This document shows positions 5,737-14,733 of a stretch of DNA of 51,492 nucleotides, one piece after another. The position numbers were made by a program, and so were the translations under genes. This stretch comes from an uncultured Bacilli bacterium (GTDB taxonomy: Bacteria; Bacillota_I; Bacilli_A; RFN20; CAG-288), in assembly GCA_944332485.1 (NCBI GenBank), contig CALVKB010000005.1, positions 1-51,492 on the forward strand, written 5' to 3'. The first letter of the stretch is position 1; each line of letters opens with the position of its first letter. Under the pieces are notes generated by a model. It worked only from the letters and a program-made list of their open reading frames with translations, ran no database searches and was not told the DNA's origin.

Positions 5737-6451
5737 TAGTTTGAACATGATTTCAACAAGTTCCAATAAAACATTTAAATATTTGCTTGAAATCAGCAAA
5801 GGAAAAATTGCAAATATGATCCTTTGTGAAGGCGAGGATTTAGTAAGTGAAAGTTATCAATCTGATAATTTGTCAAAAATCATATTTTATGAAGAAAATG
5901 AAATAGTTGATAAATATAAAGATGTTGAAAAAATCAAATTGTCGAAACAATTGTACCGTGAATTATCAAACTATCAATCTTTACCGAAAGTCATGGGAAT
6001 ATCCAAATTAAATTTATCAAGCGACAATTTTGGAAACAAAGTTGTTTATTTGGATAATTTACAGGATGGTGGAAACGTCGGCACTATTATCCGTTCAGCT
6101 TTAGCATTTGACTTTGATAGTGTAATTTTATCTTCTGATTGTATCTCGATTTTTTCCAAAAAAGTTATTCAAGCTAGTAAAGGTGCTATTTTCAAAATGA
6201 AACTTGGTATTCAACCATTGGAAAATTTTATCGATAAATATGATATTTATTCGACAACTTTGGATGGTGAAGATGAGAAAAAATTTGAAAAATTAAAAAA
6301 ACCTTTCGTGTTAGTTTTGGGTAACGAAGGCCATGGTATTAGAAAATCGTATCAAGATATTTCAAAGAAAATTAAAATTGATATTAAAAATATCGATTCT
6401 TTGAATGTCGCTATTGCTGGTTCGATATTCATGTATAGATTCAAAGATTAA
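5726..6451 (+). CDS. TrmH/SpoU-family RNA 2'-O-methyltransferase
   Basis: The SPOUT methyltransferase motifs are visible: motif 1 NLQDGGNVGTIIRSA (about residues 110-124), motif 2 VLGNEGHGI (about 200-208) and motif 3 with SLNVAIAGSIFMY at the end. These make the knotted S-adenosylmethionine site that methylates ribose 2'-OH in rRNA or tRNA. The exact target cannot be told. The N-terminal 100 residues are the usual substrate-binding part, though weakly conserved. I prefer the ATG at 5726 over the GTG at 5711, because AAAGGTG lies better before it. Both overlap the previous gene. The gene ends convergently with the TetR gene, overlapping it by four bases. Confidence 0.88.
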   Translation: MTNDSLNMISTSSNKTFKYLLEISKGKIANMILCEGEDLVSESYQSDNLSKIIFYEENEIVDKYKDVEKIKLSKQLYRELSNYQSLPKVMGISKLNLSSDNFGNKVVYLDNLQDGGNVGTIIRSALAFDFDSVILSSDCISIFSKKVIQASKGAIFKMKLGIQPLENFIDKYDIYSTTLDGEDEKKFEKLKKPFVLVLGNEGHGIRKSYQDISKKIKIDIKNIDSLNVAIAGSIFMYRFKD

Positions 6452-7014
6452 TTCAAAGAATTGAAAATTAGCAAATTGAGTTTTTCAATAGTTGTGATCG
6501 CATCTTCAATTTTCATAGTATCATCGTTATCGATGATATTTTTTATTATTCCTAAAGATCCGATAGTTGAATAAATAAAACTATATTCAATATCAACCAA
6601 GTTGACATTCTGATGAGTTTTTTTGTAGCCTTCGATAAATTTTTGTTTAGCGTAGGTCATAAATCTAGTTAAAAATGAAGAATGAATAATATCGTTAAAA
6701 ATTAATTTGTAAAATGGTTTATTTGAATATACGAGGTATATAATTTCAGCAAAAAATCTTCTATCAATGGTAGTGAGTTCATATTTTGATAATTTGGACA
6801 TCAGTTCATTGAATGCTTGATCCTCAATCGCGTTGTAAAGATCTGTTATTGTTTTATAGTGATGATAAAAAGTAGCACGAGTCATTTTTGCTTTTTCACA
6901 AAGTTCTTTTATAGTCACATTCTCTATATTTTTTTCAAGCAAAATTTCAATGAGAGCTTGTTTTAGTAGTTGATTGGAAACAATGAAACGTTGATCAAAT
7001 TTTTTTTGCTCCAT
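6448..7014 (-). CDS. TetR/AcrR-family transcriptional regulator
   Basis: An N-terminal helix-turn-helix of TetR type (about residues 10-55: LLKQALIEILLEKNIENV, TIKELCEKAKMTRATFYHHY) is followed by an all-helical ligand/dimer domain of the TetR_C type seen in Firmicutes (YSNKPFYKLIFNDI). I choose the second ATG (7014), because the GGAGG ends only one base before the first ATG at 7020 but seven before this one. It is divergent from the ABC exporter genes starting at 7130, so it most likely represses them and itself from the 110-base gap. The inducer is unknown. Confidence 0.88.
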   Translation of the reverse strand: MEQKKFDQRFIVSNQLLKQALIEILLEKNIENVTIKELCEKAKMTRATFYHHYKTITDLYNAIEDQAFNELMSKLSKYELTTIDRRFFAEIIYLVYSNKPFYKLIFNDIIHSSFLTRFMTYAKQKFIEGYKKTHQNVNLVDIEYSFIYSTIGSLGIIKNIIDNDDTMKIEDAITTIEKLNLLIFNSLN

Positions 7015-7065
7015 ATGCATACCTCCACTAAAATTATAATACAGAAAGAATTAAAATTATAGTCT

Positions 7066-7093
7066 TTGAAAAATATTTAAACATATGTATAAT
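7066..7093 (+). promoter_or_regulatory. Promoter of the ABC exporter operon
   Basis: TTGAAA (7066-7071), 16 bases, TATAAT (7088-7093), then a ribosome site GAGGG before the ATG at 7130. A reverse -10 (TATAAT, 7033-7038 read on the minus strand) serves the TetR gene. The regulator's operator probably lies between the two. Confidence 0.7.
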
Positions 7094-7129
7094 TTAATTG
7101 ACAAAATGTATAAGAACCGAGGGTAAGTT

Positions 7130-7834
7130 ATGGGAATTTTAATTGAAGCAAAAAATCTTACTAAAATTTATAAATCCAACCAATTGGAAACTCTAGCTTT
7201 ATCAAATGTGAGTTTTTCAATTAATGAAGGATCATTCACAGTTATATTAGGACCATCTGGTGCTGGTAAAACAACATTGTTGAACTTGCTTGGTGGTATG
7301 GATGATATAACATATGGTTCTTTGACAGTTGATTCGTTGGAACTTTTTGGCATGAAACAAAAACAATTGACTAATTATAGAAGAAATTCAGTTGGCTTTG
7401 TTTTCCAATTCTATAATTTGATGAATAATTTAACCGCTTTGGAAAATGTTGAATTAGCAGTTGAGGTTTGTAAGGATGCATTTTCACCTAAGGAGACCTT
7501 GGAGAAAGTTGGCTTGAAAGATAGAATGAAAAATTTTCCAAGTCAGTTATCTGGTGGTGAACAACAAAGAGTCAGTATTGCAAGAGCTATTGCAAAAAAT
7601 CCTAAACTTCTCCTTTGTGATGAACCAACTGGAGCTTTGGATTATCAAACTGGAAAAAGCATTTTGAAATTGTTGTATGATATGTCGAGAAATGAGAGAA
7701 AAACAGTTGTTTTAGTAACTCACAATGCCGCTTTGAAAGATATTGCTGACCAGGTTATTTATATTAAAAATGGAAAAGCAGAGAAAATTGAATATCAGAG
7801 TAATCCGAAAAAAGTAGAGGAGATTGAGTGGTAG
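7130..7834 (+). CDS. ABC transporter ATP-binding protein, MacB/LolD type
   Basis: The 234-aa ATPase shows all nucleotide-binding motifs in order: Walker A GPSGAGKTT (about 39-47), Q-loop in GFVFQFYNL (about 88-96), signature LSGGEQQRV (about 140-148), Walker B LLLCDEPTGALD (about 160-171) and the H-loop VLVTHN. The motif EPTGALD and the short length are typical of the MacB/LolD/FtsE class, which works with FtsX-like permeases and often exports peptides or lipophilic drugs. The partner is the next gene, whose start lies two bases after this stop. Regulation is probably by the divergent TetR protein. Confidence 0.95.
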   Translation: MGILIEAKNLTKIYKSNQLETLALSNVSFSINEGSFTVILGPSGAGKTTLLNLLGGMDDITYGSLTVDSLELFGMKQKQLTNYRRNSVGFVFQFYNLMNNLTALENVELAVEVCKDAFSPKETLEKVGLKDRMKNFPSQLSGGEQQRVSIARAIAKNPKLLLCDEPTGALDYQTGKSILKLLYDMSRNERKTVVLVTHNAALKDIADQVIYIKNGKAEKIEYQSNPKKVEEIEW

Positions 7835-7835
7835 T

Positions 7836-9680
7836 ATGAAAGCATTTATATTAAGTTGTTTTCGTACCATAAAAGACAACGTTTCAAGGTTCTTTGCGAT
7901 ACTTTTCATAATGTTACTCGGCTCAATGTTCGTCACAGGAGTAGCAGGGATTTCACCACACGTTGAAGCCAGTTACAATGATTTTTATCAGCAAAGACAG
8001 TTATCCGATATACAGATAATGTCAAAAAGTGCAACTGGATTTTCAACTGAACAGTTGGAATACTTAAACAACGATGAGAAAGTAAATTATTATGAAACTT
8101 TATATCAAGTTGATATGGAAGTTGAAACAGAAGAAGAAACACTGAATATTAGATATGCGGCCTATAATTTGCAAAATAGTAAAATCAACACTTTGCAGTT
8201 GATAGAAGGTAGTTTTCCAACACAATTCACTGAGGTTGTTGTTGAACAAGGATCAAATACCATACGTAGCATGAATATAGGTGATATTGTTCCATTTTCA
8301 ATGGGTCCAACAACAATAGATTTAAAAGTTGTCGGTATTGTTACCAATCCTTTATATATGTCCAAAGAGGGTGATTTTAATATGAACACCGATGATGTTT
8401 CATTGGATATAATCTGCTATTTGGATGAAACATACATACCATCATATTTACCATTACCGAAAACTTGTTTATATATGGATTTAAATATGTCTGAAAAATT
8501 CAATTATTTTGATAATAAATACGAAGATGAAGTTAAACAGTATCAAACATCATTGGAAGAGACAGATTTATTTTCCGAAGAGAATGCGGCAGTATTAACT
8601 TTGTTTGAAAATAGAAGCTTCGCTGTTTTACAAAATGTTTGTGACAAAATTAACATCATCGCTTTGATTTTCCCTATATTTTTCGCTTTGGTTGTCAGTT
8701 TAGTTTGTTTGACAACAATGAGTCGTTTGATAGATGATGAAAGAGGTCAGATAGGTTGTTTTAAATCAATCGGTATATCAAATAGAAGAATCATCAACAA
8801 ATATCTATTTTTCTCAATTGTTTGTAGTTCAATAGGTGCAGTTATCGGTTGTTTTATCGGTTATTATTTACTGCCATACGCTGTTTATCCGGCGTTTGAA
8901 AATGTCTTTTTCTTACCGACAGAATTATTTATCTTAGAATTCAATTTAGGATTTGCTTCAACAATCATCATGGTTATATGTATCATTCTTGTGACATTCT
9001 ATGTTGCTTACAAGGAAGTTAAAAATAAGCCGGTTGATTTATTAAGACCGAAAGCTCCTAAGGCCGGAAAGAAGATATTCTTGGAAAGAATACCATTTAT
9101 TTGGAATCATCTTAAATTCAAATATAAATCCACAGCAAGAAATATCTTCCGATATATGGGCAGATTTTTGATGATCGTCATATCAGTAGCTGGATCTAGT
9201 GCTTTAGCTTTGGCAGGTTTTGGTTTGTTGAATGTTTCAAGTGAGAAAGTTCTAATAGGTGAAACCTACATTGATTTGTCGGATACAATGATACCTGTTT
9301 CTACGATCGTTATTATATTCTCACTTTGTTTGTGCATGCTTGTTATTTACAATTTAACCAACATGAACATCGGTGAAAGAAAGCGTGAGATTGCAACATT
9401 GGAAGTTCTAGGATATCATTATAAGGAAGTTTATGGATATATTTTCAGAGAGATTTTTGTGATGAGTGTGATTGGAGTTTTGCTTGGATTGCCTTTTGGA
9501 ATTGCTCTTTTGTATCTGATTTTGACACAACTTGGGTTTGGTGATATCGGTAATGTTAAATATTATTCGTATCTTTTGACAATTGGTTTAACATTGTTAT
9601 TCAGCGTGTTTGTATATGTATTATTAATACCAAAGATTAAGAAAGTTGATATGAATGAATCGCTGAAAAGTATTGAATAG
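7836..9680 (+). CDS. ABC transporter permease, FtsX-like
   Basis: This is about 614 aa from the ATG at 7836. A TTG at 7824 is too close to GAGGAG to be used. An N-terminal membrane helix (about 13-36) is followed by a large extracellular part (about 37-255) of the MacB_PCD type. An FtsX block of three to four helices follows (about 262-390), then a linker with the conserved KPVDLLRPKAPK pattern. A further helix and a second FtsX block end near 600 (NIGERKREIATLEVLGY is the typical coupling motif). It forms the membrane part of the exporter with the preceding ATPase. The substrate is not determinable. No terminator is seen behind it before the riboswitch. Confidence 0.93.
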   Translation: MKAFILSCFRTIKDNVSRFFAILFIMLLGSMFVTGVAGISPHVEASYNDFYQQRQLSDIQIMSKSATGFSTEQLEYLNNDEKVNYYETLYQVDMEVETEEETLNIRYAAYNLQNSKINTLQLIEGSFPTQFTEVVVEQGSNTIRSMNIGDIVPFSMGPTTIDLKVVGIVTNPLYMSKEGDFNMNTDDVSLDIICYLDETYIPSYLPLPKTCLYMDLNMSEKFNYFDNKYEDEVKQYQTSLEETDLFSEENAAVLTLFENRSFAVLQNVCDKINIIALIFPIFFALVVSLVCLTTMSRLIDDERGQIGCFKSIGISNRRIINKYLFFSIVCSSIGAVIGCFIGYYLLPYAVYPAFENVFFLPTELFILEFNLGFASTIIMVICIILVTFYVAYKEVKNKPVDLLRPKAPKAGKKIFLERIPFIWNHLKFKYKSTARNIFRYMGRFLMIVISVAGSSALALAGFGLLNVSSEKVLIGETYIDLSDTMIPVSTIVIIFSLCLCMLVIYNLTNMNIGERKREIATLEVLGYHYKEVYGYIFREIFVMSVIGVLLGLPFGIALLYLILTQLGFGDIGNVKYYSYLLTIGLTLLFSVFVYVLLIPKIKKVDMNESLKSIE

Positions 9681-9776
9681 CAATTTAATTTTATACAAAG
9701 AAGTTGTTTTAATTTAATCTTGAAACTTTTCTGAAAATCTACTAATTATTTTTCATTTGGATTATACTTATTGTTA

Positions 9777-9870
9777 GGAAATGAGGTCTTCCTTGTATTT
9801 TTACTAAACCGCATATTGCTGATGACTTCTACGGAATTTTTTGCTATCCGTAGAAATCATCATTTTTTTA
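9777..9870 (+). promoter_or_regulatory. Fluoride riboswitch (crcB motif) with terminator
   Basis: The sequence has the family core: GGAA-ATGAGGTC-TTCC for the first stem and loop, then AAACCGC, and then GCTGATGACTTCTAC, whose GACTTC can pair with GAGGTC. The last part is shared with a strong terminator: GATGACTTCTACGGA (9821-9835) pairs with TCCGTAGAAATCATC (9847-9861), followed by seven T. Fluoride binding should hold the aptamer and prevent the terminator, so this is an ON switch for the antiporter gene at 9890. Confidence 0.92.
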
Positions 9871-9889
9871 CGGAAGAAAGGAAGAAGAT

Positions 9890-11110
9890 ATGTTTTTAAG
9901 CTTAGGTATCATCTTTGGGGTTGGGATATTAGGTGGAATTTTATTTGAGAAAATTCATCTGCCGAAGATTGTTTTTTATCTTATTCTGGGTATTCTTATG
10001 AGCCCAACAGTTTCCAATATTGTAAGTGAAGATTTGATGAATATATCAAGCTATTTAAGACAGATCGCTCTGGTCATTATATTAACAAGATCCGGTTTGT
10101 CTTTGGATATTGCAACATTGAAAAAAATAGGTGCTTCTGCAATTTTGATGTGCTTTGTACCGGCATGTTTTGAAATACTTGGCATAGCGATTTTCGGACC
10201 TGTTTTATTAAATATCAGTTTGTTTGAAGCTTTGTTAGTCGGAAGTGTTTTAGCAGCAGTATCACCAGCTATTGTTGTTCCAAGGATGTTGAAACTGATG
10301 AGTGAAAACTACGGAAATAAAAATAAAGTTCCACAATTAATTATGGCAGGTTCAAGCTGTGATGATATTTTTGTTATTGTACTTTTCTACAGTTTTAAAA
10401 ATGTCGTTAGTTTAAGTTCGTTCAATTTTGCTATTTTATGGCAAATTCCAACTTCCATCATACTTGGAATTTTGCAAGGAATTATTGTCGGTTTAATATT
10501 GGCGTTTGTTTTTAGAAAGTTCAAATTTAACAGAATTGTTGCTTCAATTTTGACATTGGGTGTGTCGTTGTTGCTTGTTTACTGTGAACAGATTTTGAAA
10601 TCTTACATCTCGATTTCAAGTTTGTTATCAATTATTGTGATTGGGATAGTTCTTTTGAAATTTTCAAAAAATATTGTTTCTAAGATTCAAAAAACATACA
10701 CAAGCCTTTGGAGTGGATTCGAGATTCTTCTTTTTTCATTGATCGGCTGTGCGATTAATGTTAAATATGCCTTTTCAACTGAAGGATTGGTGATTCTAGG
10801 TTTGATTTTTATCGGTTTATTCTTCAGATCTATCGGAGTTTTAGTTTCTATTTCCTTTGGACATTTTACACTTAAGGAATGTTTGTTCATCGTTATAGCT
10901 TATTTACCGAAAGCTACAGTTCAAGCATCAATAGGTGGCATTTGTTTAGCGGAAGGTCTTAGTTGTGGAGAGCTTGTTTTAACTTGTGCTATTATCTCAA
11001 TTTTGGTAACTGCCCCTATTGGTGCGATTTTGATGGATCTTTCATATAAAAAATTGTTGAACAAAGATGAATTGGAGTTCAATCTGAACAATTTAAAACG
11101 CAGAAGTTGA
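9890..11110 (+). CDS. Cation/proton antiporter family protein, fluoride-regulated
   Basis: The 406-aa protein has 11-13 membrane helices and the look of the CPA-type antiporters (Na+/H+ exchanger domain): KIVFYLILGILMSP near the N-terminus, LVGSVLAAVSPAIVVPRML (about 115-135) and a double Asp in AGSSCDDIFVIV (about 155-165), a place where these proteins carry their ion-coupling acids. The gene is directly behind a fluoride riboswitch, and antiporters of this family are known among the genes of that regulon. The probable role is therefore fluoride detoxification, either directly or by ion/pH balance. The start follows AAAGGAAGAAG. Confidence 0.85.
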   Translation: MFLSLGIIFGVGILGGILFEKIHLPKIVFYLILGILMSPTVSNIVSEDLMNISSYLRQIALVIILTRSGLSLDIATLKKIGASAILMCFVPACFEILGIAIFGPVLLNISLFEALLVGSVLAAVSPAIVVPRMLKLMSENYGNKNKVPQLIMAGSSCDDIFVIVLFYSFKNVVSLSSFNFAILWQIPTSIILGILQGIIVGLILAFVFRKFKFNRIVASILTLGVSLLLVYCEQILKSYISISSLLSIIVIGIVLLKFSKNIVSKIQKTYTSLWSGFEILLFSLIGCAINVKYAFSTEGLVILGLIFIGLFFRSIGVLVSISFGHFTLKECLFIVIAYLPKATVQASIGGICLAEGLSCGELVLTCAIISILVTAPIGAILMDLSYKKLLNKDELEFNLNNLKRRS

Positions 11111-11213
11111 GTTTAAATGCAAATTAAGGTCTTATTTAAATTCTCTAAGATGGAAATAAGATATTTTATATATTAAAATAAATTAGTTTTGAATTAAATT
11201 TGGAGGCACGTAT

Positions 11214-13925
11214 ATGGAATTAAAAGAGACTTTGTTAATGCCAAAAGGCAAATTTGAAATGCGAGGTAATCTTACTATTAAAGAACCCATACTTGTCGAA
11301 TATTTTCAAAAGATCCGCCTTTACGAATTGATGTTGAAGAAAAACGAAGGTCATAAATCATTTTATTTACATGATGGCCCTGCTTACGCCAACGGTGATA
11401 TTCACGCTGGTCACGCTTTGAATAAAATTTTGAAGGATATAATTGTTCGTTTTCATACCCTTAATGGTGAATACACCCCTTACCAACCAGGTTGGGATAC
11501 TCACGGTTTGCCAATCGAAGTTATGGTTGTTAAAAGTGGTGTTGATAGAAAGAAAGTGAGCGTGGCTGAATTTAGAAAGAAATGCTACGAATATGCCTTG
11601 ACACAAGTTGAACATCAGAAAAAACAAACACTTCGATTAGGATGTGTTGGTAATTTTGATAATCCTTATTTAACTTTGAGTAAGGAATATGAAACCGCAC
11701 AAATCAAGATATTTTTGAAGTTACTTGAGGACAAATTGATTTACAAAGGTTTGAAACCTGTCAACTGGTCTCCAAGTTCTGAATCAGCCTTAGCTGAAGC
11801 TGAAATTGAATATAAGGATGTCGTAGCCAAGACAATATATGTAAAATTCCCAATTATAAAAGGTAAAGATCAAGCAAAAAGAGGCTACAATTTTGTGATT
11901 TGGACAACAACACCTTGGACTTTACCAGCTAACTTAGCAGTTTGTTTGAATGCCGATATCGAATATGGTTTATATGAAACTGATCAAGGTAAGTTGATCT
12001 TCGCCAGCAATTTGTTGGATGAACTTACTGAAAAATTGAATTTGACAAATGTCAAATTGAAAGGCTTGTTAAAAGGTAAAGAGATGGAGAATATCGTTTG
12101 TTCTCACCCATTCTTGGAAGATAGAACAAGCTTGGTAATATTAGGTGATCACGTCACTGCCGAAGGAACTGGTTGTGTTCACACAGCTCCAGGACATGGT
12201 ATGGAGGACTATTTAGTCGGACAAAAGTACCACTTAAAACCATTTTGTCCAGTCGATTCTAAAGGTTACATGACAAATGAAGCTGGAGCAAGACTTGCTG
12301 GTATGTTTTATGAGGAAGCTAATGATGAAGTTATTAATTTGCTCAAAGAGACTGGCTGTTTATTGAAGCAAATTGATATAACTCACGCTTATCCACATGA
12401 TTGGAGAACACATAAACCACTTATTTTCCGTGCAACTCCACAGTGGTTTTTCGATCAGAAGAGTTTACAAAAACGTTTAGTTGAAGAAGCTTCAAAAGTG
12501 AGTTTTCTTCCTGAATGGGGAAAAGTCCGTCTTATCAACATGCTCAAAGGTCGTGATGAATGGTGTTTGTCCCGTCAAAGAGCCTGGGGTGTTCCAATTC
12601 CTGTTATCTATAAAGATGGGGAACCTTTGGTAAATAAAAAGGTATGCGATCATATCGTGCAGTTATTTGAAAAATATGGTTCCTCTATTTGGTATGAGAA
12701 AGAGGCTAAAGACTTACTCCCAGATGAATATAAAGACGTGAAAGGCAAGTTCACCAAAGAAACAGATATTATGGATGTTTGGTTTGATTCTGGTGTCTCA
12801 TTTTACGCTGCAGGTATTCAAAGAAATATGCCATTCCCGGCTGATATATATTTGGAAGGAAACGATCAATATCGTGGTTGGTACAACTCCTCGATGATTT
12901 TATCAACTGCTTATCTTAATTCAACTCCGTACAAGAAGATAATCACCCATGGTTTTATCTGTGATCAAAATGGTGAAAAATTCTCAAAGAGCAAGAAAAA
13001 CGGTATTGATCCAAATGATATCGTCAAAGAGTATGGAGCCGATATCCTCCGTTTGTGGACAACAACAATCGATTACAACACAGCCGAAATTAAGTTCAGC
13101 CGTGAACTTATGAAGGTTTGTTCAGAATCTTACAGAAAGATAAGAAATGTCTTCAAATTCATGCTGGCAAATCTTTATGATAATGATGAAAAGGTGTTTG
13201 AACATACTAAATTTGATGTTGCAAACTTATCATACGTAGATAGATTATTCTTAAATAAATTTGCAAGTTTGATGAACGTTGTTAAAGAGAAATATGAACA
13301 ATGTGATTTCTTGCAGGTAAACTCACTTATAATGAACTTCATTGTCAATGATTTATCAAGTTTTTATCTTGATTACAACAAGGATAATTTGTATTGCAAC
13401 AAAGTTGATAGTTTACCAAGAAGAAGCTGTCAATATGTTCTTTTTAAGATTTGTTACAGTTTAGCTGTTGCTTTATCTCCAATTTTGCCATTCACAATGG
13501 AGGAAGTTTATAACAATTTAGGCTTGAAAGATAAAAAGCTTTCAGTAGCATTGGAAGATTTTCCACGTTTTGGAAAAGCAGATGAAAAATTGTTGAATGA
13601 ATATGATACTTTGATGTCAATCAGAGATAAAGTTAATATTTCACTTGAGGAAGTTAGAAAGAATCTTGAAATTAAAGGTTCAAATGAAGCCGGTGTTGTG
13701 TTCAATGCTAATTCAGATGAAAAAGTTTTGATTGAAAAAATAGGCTTGAATAAAATCAATGCTATATTCAATGTTTCTAAATTTGAGTTAGGAAGTGAGA
13801 CTAAAGCATATAAGCTTTCAAATTATCATAGATGCGACCGTTGTTGGAATTATTTTGAAAGAGTTGAACAAATCGATTCTTCAAATTTATGTGAACGCTG
13901 TAAGAAGGTGGTGTTAGATGAGTAA
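11214..13925 (+). CDS. ileS: Isoleucyl-tRNA synthetase
   Basis: The class I synthetase charges tRNA-Ile with isoleucine. The 903-aa length is normal for the bacterial type. The HIGH-like motif is GDIHAGHALNK (about residues 60-70), and KMSKS is present as EKFSKSKKNG (about 588-597). The editing domain lies in between (TTPWTLPANLAV, about 232-243). The anticodon-binding helices and a C-terminal zinc knuckle CDRCWNYF...CERCKK (about 873-899) complete it. It begins behind TTGGAGG. No T-box is visible in the 100-base leader. The last bases overlap lspA by eight, so an ileS-lspA-rluD operon is likely. Confidence 0.98.
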   Translation: MELKETLLMPKGKFEMRGNLTIKEPILVEYFQKIRLYELMLKKNEGHKSFYLHDGPAYANGDIHAGHALNKILKDIIVRFHTLNGEYTPYQPGWDTHGLPIEVMVVKSGVDRKKVSVAEFRKKCYEYALTQVEHQKKQTLRLGCVGNFDNPYLTLSKEYETAQIKIFLKLLEDKLIYKGLKPVNWSPSSESALAEAEIEYKDVVAKTIYVKFPIIKGKDQAKRGYNFVIWTTTPWTLPANLAVCLNADIEYGLYETDQGKLIFASNLLDELTEKLNLTNVKLKGLLKGKEMENIVCSHPFLEDRTSLVILGDHVTAEGTGCVHTAPGHGMEDYLVGQKYHLKPFCPVDSKGYMTNEAGARLAGMFYEEANDEVINLLKETGCLLKQIDITHAYPHDWRTHKPLIFRATPQWFFDQKSLQKRLVEEASKVSFLPEWGKVRLINMLKGRDEWCLSRQRAWGVPIPVIYKDGEPLVNKKVCDHIVQLFEKYGSSIWYEKEAKDLLPDEYKDVKGKFTKETDIMDVWFDSGVSFYAAGIQRNMPFPADIYLEGNDQYRGWYNSSMILSTAYLNSTPYKKIITHGFICDQNGEKFSKSKKNGIDPNDIVKEYGADILRLWTTTIDYNTAEIKFSRELMKVCSESYRKIRNVFKFMLANLYDNDEKVFEHTKFDVANLSYVDRLFLNKFASLMNVVKEKYEQCDFLQVNSLIMNFIVNDLSSFYLDYNKDNLYCNKVDSLPRRSCQYVLFKICYSLAVALSPILPFTMEEVYNNLGLKDKKLSVALEDFPRFGKADEKLLNEYDTLMSIRDKVNISLEEVRKNLEIKGSNEAGVVFNANSDEKVLIEKIGLNKINAIFNVSKFELGSETKAYKLSNYHRCDRCWNYFERVEQIDSSNLCERCKKVVLDE

Positions 13926-14733
13926 GAAAGATGATGGTTTGTTTTCTAAATCATCTTTTAGATCTCCTGGTGTTGATATTTTATACAATATAAAAAAGGG
14001 ATTTAAATATATTTTTCAAACTGGAATCTTCACGATTTTCGTGTTCATATTTGTCGATCAGTTATCCAAACAACTAGCACAGTATTATTTAAGTTTCGTC
14101 GATAATAAAAGTGTTGTTATTATTCCTAATTTGTTGAATTTTACTCTAGTCTACAATGATGGTGCTGCTTTTGGATCTATGGCAGGTAACAGGGTATTTT
14201 TGATCGGCAGTTCCCTTATTTTAGGAACGGCTATGATCGTATTTTTATCCTTGTTTTTCAGAAAGATTTCAAGAGTTGGTCGTGCAAGTTTATATATGAT
14301 GATCGGAGGATGCTTGGGTAATTTTATCGATCGTGCATTTTATCCTGGTGGATTAGTTGTCGATTTTATTCAGTTTGAGTGGTTCTTCGGATTTAAAAAT
14401 TTTGCAGTTTTCAATTTAGCTGATACGTTTTTAGTTGTTGGTATTGCAGTATTTATAATCGGTGAAATATGTTTCTTAATTTATGAATTGATAAACAATA
14501 AGAAAAGACTTCACAATATTTATCTAGAGCAGAAAAAAGAGGAAAATTATAAAGTTAAATTGACAAAAAGCGGAATTGTAGTTTTCAGCTTTGACGATGA
14601 TGATTCTAAAAAGGTCAATTTACTCCAGGAATATTCTGATAAAAAACTTGAGGAAATATCATCTGAGACTGTCAATTTGGATTCGGCTCATATCAATAAA
14701 TTAAAAGGAAAATTAAATGGAAAACAAAAGTGA
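13918..14733 (+). CDS. lspA: Lipoprotein signal peptidase (signal peptidase II) with long tails
   Basis: LspA cleaves lipoprotein signal peptides in the membrane. The two catalytic aspartates are seen in GNFIDRAF (about 137) and FNLADTF (about 168), and NDGAAFG and VVDFI are typical. There are four membrane helices. The protein is 271 aa, against about 150-170 usually: about 40 residues precede the first helix, and about 75 hydrophilic residues follow the last (EQKKEENYKVKLTK...). Tails of this kind are seen in Mollicutes relatives. It overlaps ileS by eight bases at the 5' end and rluD by 17 at the 3' end, so translation is coupled. Confidence 0.95.
   Translation: MSKKDDGLFSKSSFRSPGVDILYNIKKGFKYIFQTGIFTIFVFIFVDQLSKQLAQYYLSFVDNKSVVIIPNLLNFTLVYNDGAAFGSMAGNRVFLIGSSLILGTAMIVFLSLFFRKISRVGRASLYMMIGGCLGNFIDRAFYPGGLVVDFIQFEWFFGFKNFAVFNLADTFLVVGIAVFIIGEICFLIYELINNKKRLHNIYLEQKKEENYKVKLTKSGIVVFSFDDDDSKKVNLLQEYSDKKLEEISSETVNLDSAHINKLKGKLNGKQK

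Noticed and set aside
7824-7835. TTG start for the ABC permease
   Set aside because: It lies too close to the GAGGAG ribosome site; the ATG at 7836 is better spaced.
11110-11213. Possible T-box leader before ileS
   Set aside because: The region is only about 100 bases and lacks the conserved T-box sequence (AGGGTGG type) and a terminator/antiterminator pair.
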